Source: Haloferax massiliensis (lineage in GTDB: Archaea; Halobacteriota; Halobacteria; Halobacteriales; Haloferacaceae). Taken from it: DNA of 64,000 nucleotides. Shown one piece after another: positions 1-8,386 of this stretch. Numbering within the stretch: the first letter of the stretch is position 1; every line of letters begins with the position of its first letter. The notes beneath the pieces were generated by a model. It was not told the origin of the DNA and did not search any database. It saw only the letters and a program-made list of their open reading frames with translations. The position numbers and the translations under genes were made by a program. The DNA is taken from NCBI RefSeq assembly GCF_001368915.1, contig NZ_CSTE01000005.1, positions 124,001 through 188,000 on the forward strand, read 5' to 3'.

Positions 1-51
1 TCCCATGCTCCCGACGCCGATGACGCCGGCGCTCACGGGCTCGTCAGTCAT
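1..51 (-). CDS. Gfo/Idh/MocA-type oxidoreductase, N-terminal fragment
   Basis: Only the first 17 codons lie in the window. They read MTDEPVSAGVIGVGSMG, a Rossmann-fold start with the glycine-rich GVGSMG dinucleotide-binding loop typical of Gfo/Idh/MocA dehydrogenases. The ATG overlaps the end of the upstream aminotransferase by 8 bases, so the two are probably co-translated. Pairing of such a dehydrogenase with a DegT aminotransferase is common in nucleotide-sugar synthesis, which is the inferred role. Other Rossmann dehydrogenases cannot be excluded from so short a piece. Confidence 0.6.
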   Translation of the reverse strand, partial: MTDEPVSAGVIGVGSMG

Positions 52-1186
52 CGGAGACCCCCATGGCGGACGGCCGAGTTCCGGACGGCGGGTCGATGGT
101 GACCTCGTCCCGAAGGACGGTCCCGACGCGTTCGACCTCCGCGTCGGTGAGGCTGGGGTGGACCGGGATGGAGAGAGCCTGCTCGGCGACCTGCTCGGCG
201 GCGGGGACGCTCACGCGGAAGAACTCGTAGGCAGGCTGGTCGTGAATGCAACGCGGGTAGTACACCCCGCTTCCGATGCCGCGTTCGTCCAGTTGGTCGA
301 TGACCGAGTCGCGGTTGCCGACCCGAATCGTGTACTGGTGGTACGAGTGGTCGTACCCCTCGGGGACCGTCGGCGTCACCGCGTCCGTGTCGGCCAGCAG
401 TTCGTCGAGTCGCGCCGCGTTCGAGCGTCGGTCCGCGACGAATCCGGGGAGGCGTTCGAGCTGGACCCGACCCATCGCGGCGGCGATGCTCGTCATCCGG
501 AAGTTGTGACCGAGCGAGACGTGACGGTAGCCGTCGGCCTCCCGACCGTGGTTGACGAAGCTCTCGGCGTTCTGGGCGACGGTTTCGTCGTCGGTGACGA
601 CCATCCCGCCCTCGCCCGTCGTCATGTTCTTCGTCGGGTAAAACGAGAAGCTCGCGGCGTCGCCGAGCGACCCGACCGGCGTGTCGAAGTACTCGGCACC
701 GTGCGCCTGCGCCGCGTCTTCGACGATGGCCACGCCGTGCTCGTCGGCGATGTCCCGGAGTTCCGCCATCGGCGCGGGGAGGCCGTAGAGGTGGACGACG
801 ACCATGGCCTTCACGTCCTCTTCGAGCGATTCGAGCGTCGCTTCGACGTTCGCCGGGTCGAGGTTGAACGTCTCGGGGTCGATGTCGGCGAACACCGGCT
901 CGGCACCGGCGAAGCGAATCGCGTTCGCCGTCGCGACGAACGAAAACGGCGTCGTCAGCACGCGGTCGCCGGGACCGACGCCGACCGCTTCGAGCGCGGT
1001 GTGCAGCGCGGTGGTCCCGTTCGACGTGGCCACGCCGTAGTCGGCGTCGCAGTAGTCCGCGAATTCGGATTCGAACGTGCGTACCTCGGGGCCGTCGGCG
1101 ATCATTCCCGACTCGACGACGGACTCGATGCGTTCGAGTTCTTCGTCTCCGAGAACCGGGTCGGCGATGTTGATGTCTCCGGTCAT
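44..1186 (-). CDS. DegT/DnrJ/EryC1/StrS family PLP-dependent sugar aminotransferase
   Basis: This is a 380-residue fold-type I aminotransferase that probably aminates a keto-sugar nucleotide in the cytoplasm for surface glycan synthesis. Family marks are visible: the SNGTTALHTAL substrate and phosphate-binding segment near residue 55, VEDAAQAHGA near 155 with the PLP-contacting Asp, and FYPTKNMTTGEGG near 182 whose Lys should form the Schiff base. Length is normal for the family. It overlaps the next gene, a Gfo/Idh/MocA dehydrogenase, by 8 bases, supporting a sugar-modification operon. The exact sugar cannot be told from sequence. Confidence 0.9.
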   Translation of the reverse strand: MTGDINIADPVLGDEELERIESVVESGMIADGPEVRTFESEFADYCDADYGVATSNGTTALHTALEAVGVGPGDRVLTTPFSFVATANAIRFAGAEPVFADIDPETFNLDPANVEATLESLEEDVKAMVVVHLYGLPAPMAELRDIADEHGVAIVEDAAQAHGAEYFDTPVGSLGDAASFSFYPTKNMTTGEGGMVVTDDETVAQNAESFVNHGREADGYRHVSLGHNFRMTSIAAAMGRVQLERLPGFVADRRSNAARLDELLADTDAVTPTVPEGYDHSYHQYTIRVGNRDSVIDQLDERGIGSGVYYPRCIHDQPAYEFFRVSVPAAEQVAEQALSIPVHPSLTDAEVERVGTVLRDEVTIDPPSGTRPSAMGVSDD

Positions 1187-1405
1187 CGGCTCGGCCCCTC
1201 GTCCGTCGGACTCAGCGCGCCGCGAAGCGCCGAACAGTCGCGTCGATAGTCAATCGGATGTGTGTGTCTCATAGCGTGTCCTGCGGTCCTGCTACCGCTG
1301 TCGAGTGCCAGACACCAGTAGCCCATTATTATGGTTTAGATAAGCCGACAGGGCCACTGAAACGTCGATTTTGCCGATTCCGTAGGCGAAAACACCGTGG
1401 TTTTA

Positions 1406-1414
1406 TTTTTATAG
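1406..1414 (+). promoter_or_regulatory. TATA box for the DUF7344 gene
   Basis: The AT-rich run tttttatag is centred about 27 bases before the ATG at 1436, the spacing expected for a haloarchaeal promoter whose transcript starts at the start codon (leaderless). Confidence 0.5.
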
Positions 1415-1435
1415 ATTACGTAGCACCTGACGTCA

Positions 1436-2044
1436 ATGGCACCATCGTGGGCACCGACCGGGCCCGACGATGCCGGTGAAAATACCGGCCCGAAGCTCGA
1501 CGATAGACCCGGACTCGGAGGCGTCTCCGAAACCCGGCGACGGAACACCGTGGTCTCGCTCGTGAACGAACGTTCTGAGACGCCGTACACCGTCGGCGAA
1601 CTAACCGTCGCGCTCTCGGCGTGGTTCCAAGACGAGACGGACGGAATGGTTCCGACCGACGAGGAGATACACAGCGTACTCTACGACTTCGACCTCCCAC
1701 AACTCGACGACGACGGTCGCGTGGTCTTCGACCGCGAGACCGGACGCGTGTTCTCGCCGAGCAACGACGGTGCCCACACGGTTCACAGGTCCGCGAGGGG
1801 AGGCCCGGATTCGACGGTCGGTGACGCGGGAGAGTCGGTGGTCGGGTCGGCCGCGTCTGAGTCAACGCGCGACCGAGTGACGGTCTCTCGGACGCAGGTA
1901 GTGAACATCGCCGTCGTGTTACTCGGCGTCGCCGGCGTCGCCGTCACCGCGTCGAGCGTGAGTCCGCTGGGGACTGCGTACGCGCTCGTCCCCGCCGTGG
2001 TCGTCGTTCTCTTTTTCGTCTATCGCGCCCTCGCTGGGGAGTGA
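1436..2044 (+). CDS. DUF7344-type winged-helix protein with C-terminal membrane anchor
   Basis: The 202-residue protein has a winged-helix region at about 30-105 (RRRNTVVSLVNER through LPQLDDDGRVVFDRETGRV), the pattern of the haloarchaeal DUF7344 domain. A low-complexity Ser/Gly linker follows, then two hydrophobic helices at about 152-173 and 177-198. It is therefore a likely membrane-tethered DNA-binding protein. A TATA-like box about 27 bases upstream suggests a leaderless message. The target genes are unknown. Confidence 0.75.
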   Translation: MAPSWAPTGPDDAGENTGPKLDDRPGLGGVSETRRRNTVVSLVNERSETPYTVGELTVALSAWFQDETDGMVPTDEEIHSVLYDFDLPQLDDDGRVVFDRETGRVFSPSNDGAHTVHRSARGGPDSTVGDAGESVVGSAASESTRDRVTVSRTQVVNIAVVLLGVAGVAVTASSVSPLGTAYALVPAVVVVLFFVYRALAGE

Positions 2045-2309
2045 CGCGACCGATATGTGGAGATATCGAACGGTTCGACTCGCGGCACTATTTCGCTCCG
2101 CTTACGGCCACTGTAACGCCGGCCGGCGCTGAATCGACCGCCGAAAAGACGGAATCGTGTCAGGGACGAACCACGAGATAGCGCGACGGTCCCGTTTCAG
2201 TTACACCCTGAATAAGGATATGTCGACGCGCGCAATCCACAGTCATGCCTCGTGGAAACGTGACAAGGTGGACAGAGACGCCGACCGCTTCGCCCGAGGA
2301 GGGCCAGTG

Positions 2310-2471
2310 ATGCTCACGGGAGAATTCGCCGTGGTGAGCGCGGTGTTCGTTGGCGCTGCGGTCGTCACGTCGGGACTCGGGCACGTCAACCGCGTCGGGC
2401 CGTCGTACGTTCGAGCGCGCCAACTCGTGTTCCTGTTCATGCTGTTCGGGACGATTACGCTCGCGCTCTGA
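2310..2471 (+). CDS. Small two-helix membrane protein
   Basis: A 53-residue protein starting MLTGEFAVV. It has two hydrophobic stretches (about 6-24 and 35-52) separated by a short basic loop. The start was chosen because a strong ribosome-binding site, GAGGAGGG at 2296-2303, lies six bases before this ATG. The frame stays open upstream to 2157, but that part reads as Arg-rich non-coding sequence. No family was recognised. Confidence 0.5.
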   Translation: MLTGEFAVVSAVFVGAAVVTSGLGHVNRVGPSYVRARQLVFLFMLFGTITLAL

Positions 2472-2488
2472 GACCGACCGCCGGGGAG

Positions 2489-4420
2489 TCACTGCCCGCC
2501 GCGCTCCACGACGGTTCTGACGACCTTTCTGTGCGCCGCCCGGAGATGCTGTGAGACCGTCGCCGGCGAGAGGTCCAACTGCTCGGAGAGGTTCGTCCCG
2601 TCGGTGTCGCGGGGCCACTCGTAGTAGCCGGCGTGGAACGCGGTTCGAAGCACCTCCGTCTGTCGGTCCGTCAGTTCCTCGTCGACCATCGAGGCGAGGC
2701 GTTGGGACTCGTCTTCGGTCGAGACCGTCCGTTTGGCAACCACTTCGAGGTCGGGGAAGGCGTCGCCGAGTTGCTCGGTGACGGCGCGGACGTTCGCCCG
2801 CTTGGGGAACCGAATCGTGGCGGTGGCCTCCCCGTCTTCGGCGACGAGCGATTCGACCCGTCCGCCGTAGGCGCTCACGACCTGTGTGAGGGGCGCTTCG
2901 TCGAGATAGACCGAAAGCGACCCGCTCGTCTCCCGGTTCCAGAGCACGTCGTACGACTGGACCCGGTCGACGTCGTCGAGAACCGCCCCGACCTCGTGGG
3001 GGTCGACCGATTCGGTACGAACGTACTGCAGGAACGTTCCGGAGGCGGTCTCGGCCGTGCTCGTGACGAAGATTCGCTCGTCCGTTCCCTCGGTGAGTTC
3101 GGTGAGGCGGGGAAGCGTATCGGAGAGCGTCACCTCAAGTTCGGTCATCGAGTCCTCGACGAGCGCCTGCTTTCGGTCGACGGCGTTGAACGCGTAGCCG
3201 ATCATCTCGGCGAGTTCGGCGAGGACCGTCCGTTCGCGCTCGTCGAACGCTTCCGATTCGCCGCTGTAGAGGCACAAGACGCCGTAGGGAATCCCGTCGT
3301 ACTCGATGGGGACGGACGCCGACGAGTAGAACCCGCGGTCGAGCGCGGCCTCTCGCCACGGTTCGAACTGGGGGTCGGAATCGATCCGCTGGGTGACCGC
3401 GACCGACTGGTTGCGAACCGACCGCCCGACCGGGCCGTCGCCCAACTCGCCGTCGAGCGTCACGTCGAGGTCTTCCACGTAGGAGCCGTGCTCGCCCGCC
3501 CATTCGATCGGCGTGACGGCGTTTCGCGCGGGGTCGCTCTCGCCGATCCAAGCCAGTTCGTACCGGTCGTCGCTGGTGAGTCGCTCGCAGATGGCGGTAC
3601 AGATCTCCTGTCGCGTGTTCGCGCGGACGAGCTCGCGGTCGATGTCACGGATGACCCCGTTGATTCGGTTCAGGGTGACGAGTTCGTCGCGCTGATGTTC
3701 GAGTTCGCGCCGCCGGCGTCGCTGCTCCGTCATGTCGCGGACGACCGCGACGAACCCGTGTACGTCGCCGTCGGCGTCGGTGAGCGACCGCAGAGCGACG
3801 CGGGCCCAGAACTCGCTTCCGTCTTTGGAGCGCATCCAGCCCTCCTCCGAGGACTCGCCGTCCAGCATCGCTTCGGCCATGCCCGAGTCCGGGCGATACC
3901 GCTCGTCGCCGTCGTCCGGGACGAACGCGGAGAGACGCATGCCGACGGCCTCGTCCGCATCGTAACCGGTGATGCACCTCGCGCCGTCGTTCCAGTTTTC
4001 GATGCAGCCGTCGCGGTCGATAGAGAAGATGGCGTACTCCGAGACGTGTTCGACGAGCGAGTGAAAGCGGTCTTCTATCCACTGGAGTTGGTCTTTGACC
4101 TCGCGGCGCTCCGTGATGTCGCTGATGAACCCCGCGATTCGCTCGCCGTCGGCCGTTTCGAGCCGCCGGCCGTACTCCCAGACCCAGCGAATCCCGCCGT
4201 CGCGGTGGACGAGTCGATAGGTCAGTTCGAACGACTCGCCGTCCGCGAGCTGCGACCGGCTGGACTCCCGAACCTCCTGCCTGTCGTTCGGGTGGACGAC
4301 CGTCGTCTCCCACGCCACGTTCGACTTGAGTTCGTCCGCGTCGTAGCCGGTGAGCGACGCGACCCGTCCCGAGACGTGGTCGAAGGTCCACGTGTCGGCG
4401 TCCCGCCGCCGGTATATCAT
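2489..4420 (-). CDS. PAS-PAS-GAF-HTH_10 Bat-type regulator, C-terminal part of a gene split by TAG
   Basis: This 643-residue reading frame holds two PAS domains (about 1-110 and 120-235), a GAF domain (about 255-400), the Bat-associated region (about 410-575) and a C-terminal HTH_10 DNA-binding domain (LTDRQTEVLRTAFHAGYYEW, about 585-640). Such proteins sense redox, light or small molecules and control transcription. It is in the same frame as the upstream PAS/GAF frame at 4454-5710, with only a TAG and eleven codons between. The first PAS domain begins before this ATG, so 4420 is a re-initiation site at best and the pair is best read as one broken gene. Confidence 0.8.
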   Translation of the reverse strand: MIYRRRDADTWTFDHVSGRVASLTGYDADELKSNVAWETTVVHPNDRQEVRESSRSQLADGESFELTYRLVHRDGGIRWVWEYGRRLETADGERIAGFISDITERREVKDQLQWIEDRFHSLVEHVSEYAIFSIDRDGCIENWNDGARCITGYDADEAVGMRLSAFVPDDGDERYRPDSGMAEAMLDGESSEEGWMRSKDGSEFWARVALRSLTDADGDVHGFVAVVRDMTEQRRRRRELEHQRDELVTLNRINGVIRDIDRELVRANTRQEICTAICERLTSDDRYELAWIGESDPARNAVTPIEWAGEHGSYVEDLDVTLDGELGDGPVGRSVRNQSVAVTQRIDSDPQFEPWREAALDRGFYSSASVPIEYDGIPYGVLCLYSGESEAFDERERTVLAELAEMIGYAFNAVDRKQALVEDSMTELEVTLSDTLPRLTELTEGTDERIFVTSTAETASGTFLQYVRTESVDPHEVGAVLDDVDRVQSYDVLWNRETSGSLSVYLDEAPLTQVVSAYGGRVESLVAEDGEATATIRFPKRANVRAVTEQLGDAFPDLEVVAKRTVSTEDESQRLASMVDEELTDRQTEVLRTAFHAGYYEWPRDTDGTNLSEQLDLSPATVSQHLRAAHRKVVRTVVERGGQ

Positions 4421-4453
4421 CCCGGGGAAGTCGTCGAGAAGCGAGTCTCGAAC

Positions 4454-5710
4454 CTACTCGATTTCGGCGAGCGACTCCTCGGCGTCGACCCGGTCCGAGA
4501 CGTCCTCGAAGGCGTGGGCGGTCCCGCCGTCGAACCGACCCACTTCGACCGAGTGGGCGGTGTGTTCGAGGACGCGCTCGTCGCGGTCGTAGCTCTCGCT
4601 GACGCGCGCCAAGCGCGCCTCCGAACCGTCCGTAGCCCCCCGGTCGGAGGCCAACAGCGCGTCCGCCAACCGGTCCGTGTCTTCGAGGACCGCGTCGAGC
4701 TGCTCGTCGACGAACCGCTCGTGGTCGCGCCCGACCGCGTCCGCCCGGTCGATGCCGACGTACTCGGCGAACGTCTGGTTCGCCCACGCGAGGTCGTCGG
4801 TCTCGTCGACGAGGTACATACCCACGTCCGCCCGGTCGAACGCGTCCGCGATAGAGCGACACCGCTCTCGTCGGGCGACGTTCTCGACGACGCTGCCGAC
4901 CGCCGCTCCGAGGCGTTCGAAGAGGGTCGCGGCGGCGTGCTCGTGAACGGACTCGTCGACGGCGAGCGTGAGCACGCCGTGGAACCGATCGGCGAGGGCG
5001 ACGGGAACGAACACGAGCGTCGCGCTCAGCGCGTCGTACCGCTCGACGCCCGTCTCGGCGATGGGGACGCGCGTCACCGTCCGCTGTTCGGCGGCCTCGT
5101 CGAACGCGGCGGGCGTCCCGGAGTCGAACGCCAGCGTCCCGGCGCACCGGGTCGCGCGTTCGGTCCCGTCGCCGGCGGCGAACCTGTCGAACCGAGCCGA
5201 GTGAATCCCGTCGACCCGCTGGACTCGGTCGACGAGTCGAGCCTCGAAGTCGCCGACGTTCGACGCCTTCGAACCGAGGGCCGGCACCGCTGTGAACACC
5301 GCGTCGAAGCGTTCCCGGACGCCGAGCCGTTCGCGCTCGCGTTCGAGTTCGACGCGGCGGTCGCGCTCTTCTGTCACGTCCCGGAAGTAGACGGTGAGAC
5401 CCGTCTCAGACGGGAACGCCCGCACCGAGAACCACGTCTCTAGCGGCTCGTAGTACTCCTCGAACGAGACCGGTTCCTGCTCCGAGACGGCGCGGTGGTA
5501 CTCCCGGTAGAACGTCGAGTCGCGGGCCTCGGGAAAGGCGTCCCACACCCGTTCGCCGACGAGTTCCGACGCGTCGGCGCCGAGAACGTCCTCCGCGCGG
5601 ACGTTCAGATAGGTGAACCGCCAGTCGTTGTCGAGTGCGAACACCGCGTCTGTCATCCTCCCCAGCACGGACTCTTTCGAATCTTGGGGTGCGGTCGTCT
5701 GGGTTGTCAT
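4454..5710 (-). CDS. PAS-GAF-PAS sensor, N-terminal part of a Bat-type regulator ended by TAG
   Basis: From MTTQTTAPQ this 418-residue frame has a PAS domain (about 15-115), a coiled segment (RRVELERERERLGVRE), a GAF-like domain (about 150-290) and a second PAS domain (about 295-400). It stops at TAG (4456-4454) immediately before a segment that continues into the next PAS domain in the same frame. A CAG-to-TAG change (Gln to stop) is the simplest explanation. Alone it would be a sensor without an output domain. An extension upstream of 5710 is Arg-rich and unlikely to be coding. Confidence 0.75.
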   Translation of the reverse strand: MTTQTTAPQDSKESVLGRMTDAVFALDNDWRFTYLNVRAEDVLGADASELVGERVWDAFPEARDSTFYREYHRAVSEQEPVSFEEYYEPLETWFSVRAFPSETGLTVYFRDVTEERDRRVELERERERLGVRERFDAVFTAVPALGSKASNVGDFEARLVDRVQRVDGIHSARFDRFAAGDGTERATRCAGTLAFDSGTPAAFDEAAEQRTVTRVPIAETGVERYDALSATLVFVPVALADRFHGVLTLAVDESVHEHAAATLFERLGAAVGSVVENVARRERCRSIADAFDRADVGMYLVDETDDLAWANQTFAEYVGIDRADAVGRDHERFVDEQLDAVLEDTDRLADALLASDRGATDGSEARLARVSESYDRDERVLEHTAHSVEVGRFDGGTAHAFEDVSDRVDAEESLAEIE

Positions 5711-5913
5711 CGTTGCGAAATCGTCGAACTCGAAGACCGAGGCGTCCCGCCGCCCGCGCGGGCGGCCGAAGCGCCGTCGAGTCACCGAGTGACGCTGTGG
5801 TTGCCCATACACTCTCGAAGGAGTATGTCTACTTTGTGGCCGTTACGAACCGGGAGTCAAGAAACGAGACGAGCGGCAGTCCGGCGAGGCGACCGACAGA
5901 CGGACGCGAGCGG

Positions 5914-6444
5914 TTACTCGTCGTCCTGCGGGAGGACGACGCACTTCCCGGAACCGAGTTGGAAGCGCCTGATTCGCCCCTGCGTCTCCATCCGACACAG
6001 CGTTCGGCTGATAGTCGAATCGGACCAGCGCGTTCGCTCGACCACCTGCGACTGCGGAAGCCGTCCGCCCTCGACGATGAGCAGTTGCAGGATTCGACGC
6101 TCGGAGTTGAGCAGTTCGGGGTCGACGCCGAGAAGCGGGTGACCAGCGTCGAGGTCGGGCGCGTGCGCGGCGTGGCCGGGCGTGTCAATCTCGCGCCGCG
6201 CCGGGGAAGCAACGTCTTCGGGCGACCGACGGATTCCGGAGTGCGTCGCCGCTCCGGCCGGTTCCCCGGCGCTGCTGAAACCGAGTTGATTCGAGAGGGC
6301 GACGGTGAGGCCGATGAACACGGCCCACCAGGATGCGACGCGCGAGGCGACCACTCGTCGATAGTTGGTCGACCCACCGTCCGCACCGATCGCGTCCTCG
6401 CCGGTACCTGTCAAGTGGGTGTCGTCGTTACTACAGTCCGCCAT
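5914..6444 (-). CDS. Membrane-associated winged-helix regulator (DUF7343-like)
   Basis: In this 176-residue protein one hydrophobic segment (about 36-56, SWWAVFIGLTVALSNQLGF) precedes a disordered linker and a C-terminal winged helix at about 112-172 (LLNSERRILQLLIVEGGRL then QVVERTRWSDSTISRTLCRM). This resembles the MarR/IclR-like DUF7343 regulators of haloarchaea, which tether an HTH domain to the membrane. It is transcribed away from the next regulator, and no target can be named. Confidence 0.7.
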   Translation of the reverse strand: MADCSNDDTHLTGTGEDAIGADGGSTNYRRVVASRVASWWAVFIGLTVALSNQLGFSSAGEPAGAATHSGIRRSPEDVASPARREIDTPGHAAHAPDLDAGHPLLGVDPELLNSERRILQLLIVEGGRLPQSQVVERTRWSDSTISRTLCRMETQGRIRRFQLGSGKCVVLPQDDE

Positions 6445-6832
6445 GGGAGGATTATCTTTCCCTCATCATATTGTACGTTTTACCAACGTGTTTTGGAGTG
6501 GTTCGTGCTATCATTGTCGGGGAGGCGGTGAGTTCGTCCCCCCTGTTCACCGGAGAACCGACGACCGACCGACGGTGAGGCGGGGAAACGAGAACGAGCA
6601 CTCGGGGCGCAGCGAGTCCGAACGGCGTCGGAGCCGACGGGGCGCGGTACGCAAGCGGGAGGCGTCCGCGACGACTTCCGACCCGACCAGAGCGCGCGGA
6701 GCCTATTCGACGGGCTGAAAGCCCTCAGCGAGGGAACCGCGGCGTTCGGATTCGTCACCCGTCCCGAGCAGTCATTCTGATAGTCGGTACGGTCGTGACG
6801 TTCGTCGTGTTGTTGGTTGCAAGTGCAAGGAG
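6445..6832 (+). other. Non-coding stretch between two regulators
   Basis: 388 bases with no convincing gene. The first 40 bases are AT-rich (attatctttccctcatcata) and probably hold the promoter of the leftward winged-helix gene. The rest is GC-rich without coding character, and no structured RNA was recognised. Confidence 0.4.
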
Positions 6833-7501
6833 CTAATACTGGAGACTCAGCGAGGGTCGCTGGATGAGCGCCCGCCGAATCAGCTGTTCGTGTCCGCGTC
6901 GAAGCCGCTGGGAGATCGCCTGGTGGGAGATACCAAATATGTTTGATAGCTCCGTGATGGTCGAATCGCGGGGGACGCCGTAGTAGCCGTGCCGGAAGGC
7001 GGTGACGAGCGTGTGGTACTGCGAGTCGGTGAGTCCGAACCGCATCGGGTTCGCAAGGTTCTCGGGCGAGACGATTCGTTCGACGTCGAACCGCTGGCCG
7101 GCGCGTCGCCACTGGTCGACGAGCGAACTGAGCGCGTTGCGGTCGGAGGCGAGGACGCGGACGACCCACTCGCCGTCGCGGCCGTACGCGCCGAGGACGG
7201 TGAGGCTGTCGTCGGCGAACAGTCGCATGAACTCGTCGGTGAGCGGGTCGAGACCGAGACGGTAGATACCGCCGTCAGTCGAGGGCGCGACGGGAGAGAT
7301 TTCGCGGACGCTCGGGTCGTCACGGAGCGACGGTTCGACCGGAGTCGAGTCGTCGCTTCGAAGCCACAGCAACGGGGAGAGCGTGGCCCCATCGAGTTGC
7401 ACAGAGCGAACCGGTTGCGCCTCGACGATGGGGTTGCGCGAGAGAACATCGTCGAGCGCGAACGCGGACGCTGGAACGCGAAGTGTAATGATGGTGCTCA
7501 C
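6833..7501 (-). CDS. Bat-type HTH_10 transcriptional regulator
   Basis: A 222-residue protein with the short Bat architecture: an N-terminal sensor-like half of about 150 residues and a C-terminal HTH_10 domain (GLTDSQYHTLVTAFRHGYYG near 163, then SNIFGISHQAISQRLRRGHE). Members bind DNA and regulate metabolic or bacterio-opsin genes. The start is GTG, giving the typical N-terminus VSTIITLRVPASAFAL. A perfect inverted repeat (GGCGGT AA ACCGCC, 7540-7553) lies between it and the next gene. Confidence 0.85.
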   Translation of the reverse strand: MSTIITLRVPASAFALDDVLSRNPIVEAQPVRSVQLDGATLSPLLWLRSDDSTPVEPSLRDDPSVREISPVAPSTDGGIYRLGLDPLTDEFMRLFADDSLTVLGAYGRDGEWVVRVLASDRNALSSLVDQWRRAGQRFDVERIVSPENLANPMRFGLTDSQYHTLVTAFRHGYYGVPRDSTITELSNIFGISHQAISQRLRRGHEQLIRRALIQRPSLSLQY

Positions 7502-7552
7502 GACCGGCCGATGGAACCGGCCGACCCTTATTATCCGGGCGGTAAACCGCCG

Positions 7553-8386
7553 TCACGAATCCGCCGACCGGCGTTCGACGAACCGGTCGCCGAGCGCGAC
7601 GCTTCCGTGGCCGAGGGCGACCCCGGCGACCACGTCGGTCCCCCAGTGAATCCCGAGGTACATCGTCGAGAACGCGATTGCGGACGCGAGGAGCGACGCG
7701 ACGACGGCCCACGCGGGGTACGTCTCTCGCGTCCGAATCGCAATCGCCGCCGCCGACACCGAAAGCGACGTGTGAAGCGACGGGAACACGTTCGTGTTTA
7801 CGTTCACCTCGCCGGTGAGAATCTGCGTCTGCGGATAGCTGCTGTAGAGGAGCGACTCGACCTGCCCCGGCAGGAGGTTACGCGGGCCGTAGGAGATAAA
7901 CAGGATATAGCAGGTCAGACCGATGGCGTAGTTCGCCGCGTACGTGACAGCGGTGAGTTTCAGCGGGCGGTCGTCGGCCGCCACGAAGTACGCGATGAAC
8001 GGGAACACGAGCAAGAAGACGTATCCCGAGAGATACACCGTCGAGAGGACGGCGGTGAGCGCCGGCGTGGCGAGCGACTGAACGGACCCGACGAAGTTCC
8101 CCTCGACGGCGTAGATGACGCCGGTGGCGTTCCAGCCCAGCGCCCACGAGAGCTCCGGACCCACGCCGCGGGCGACCTTGTTCACGAGGAGGACGACCGT
8201 CAGCAGGCCGAGGTACGGGGCCGCCTCGCGGAATCGACCCCTCCCCGAGCCGTACGCCCCCGCGAGGCGCGACGGGCCGACGATAGTGAGCGTCGCGACC
8301 GCCAACGCGATGGCGGCACCGCCGACGACGCGGAGGAGAACCGCGACGAGCGGCGAGACGTTAACCAGAGACTGTGTGGGATTCAT
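7553..8386 (-). CDS. PAP2-family membrane phosphatase
   Basis: A 277-residue multi-pass membrane protein from MNPTQSLVNVS. The PAP2 signatures are PSLHTSLSVS (motif C2, with the catalytic-support His) and STMYLGIHWGTDVVAG (motif C3, with the nucleophile His and Asp). Such enzymes dephosphorylate lipid phosphates or polyprenyl pyrophosphates at the outer membrane face. The ATG overlaps the end of the upstream substrate-binding protein by four bases (ATGA), so the two are translationally coupled. That suggests a joint role in surface lipid or glycan handling. Confidence 0.88.
   Translation of the reverse strand: MNPTQSLVNVSPLVAVLLRVVGGAAIALAVATLTIVGPSRLAGAYGSGRGRFREAAPYLGLLTVVLLVNKVARGVGPELSWALGWNATGVIYAVEGNFVGSVQSLATPALTAVLSTVYLSGYVFLLVFPFIAYFVAADDRPLKLTAVTYAANYAIGLTCYILFISYGPRNLLPGQVESLLYSSYPQTQILTGEVNVNTNVFPSLHTSLSVSAAAIAIRTRETYPAWAVVASLLASAIAFSTMYLGIHWGTDVVAGVALGHGSVALGDRFVERRSADS

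Noticed and set aside
4420-4456. TAG read as pyrrolysine in the Bat regulator
   Set aside because: No pyl genes are seen and pyrrolysine decoding is not expected in this lineage; a nonsense mutation is simpler.
2633-5443. 936-codon open frame on the plus strand over the Bat regulator genes
   Set aside because: It is the antisense shadow of the PAS/GAF/HTH_10 frames in GC-rich DNA; its product has no domains and the opposite strand is clearly coding.
7540-7553. Perfect palindrome GGCGGTAAACCGCC between a regulator and the PAP2 gene
   Set aside because: Only a two-base gap between arms and a position at the end of the PAP2 frame; too short and GC-typical to call an operator or terminator with confidence.
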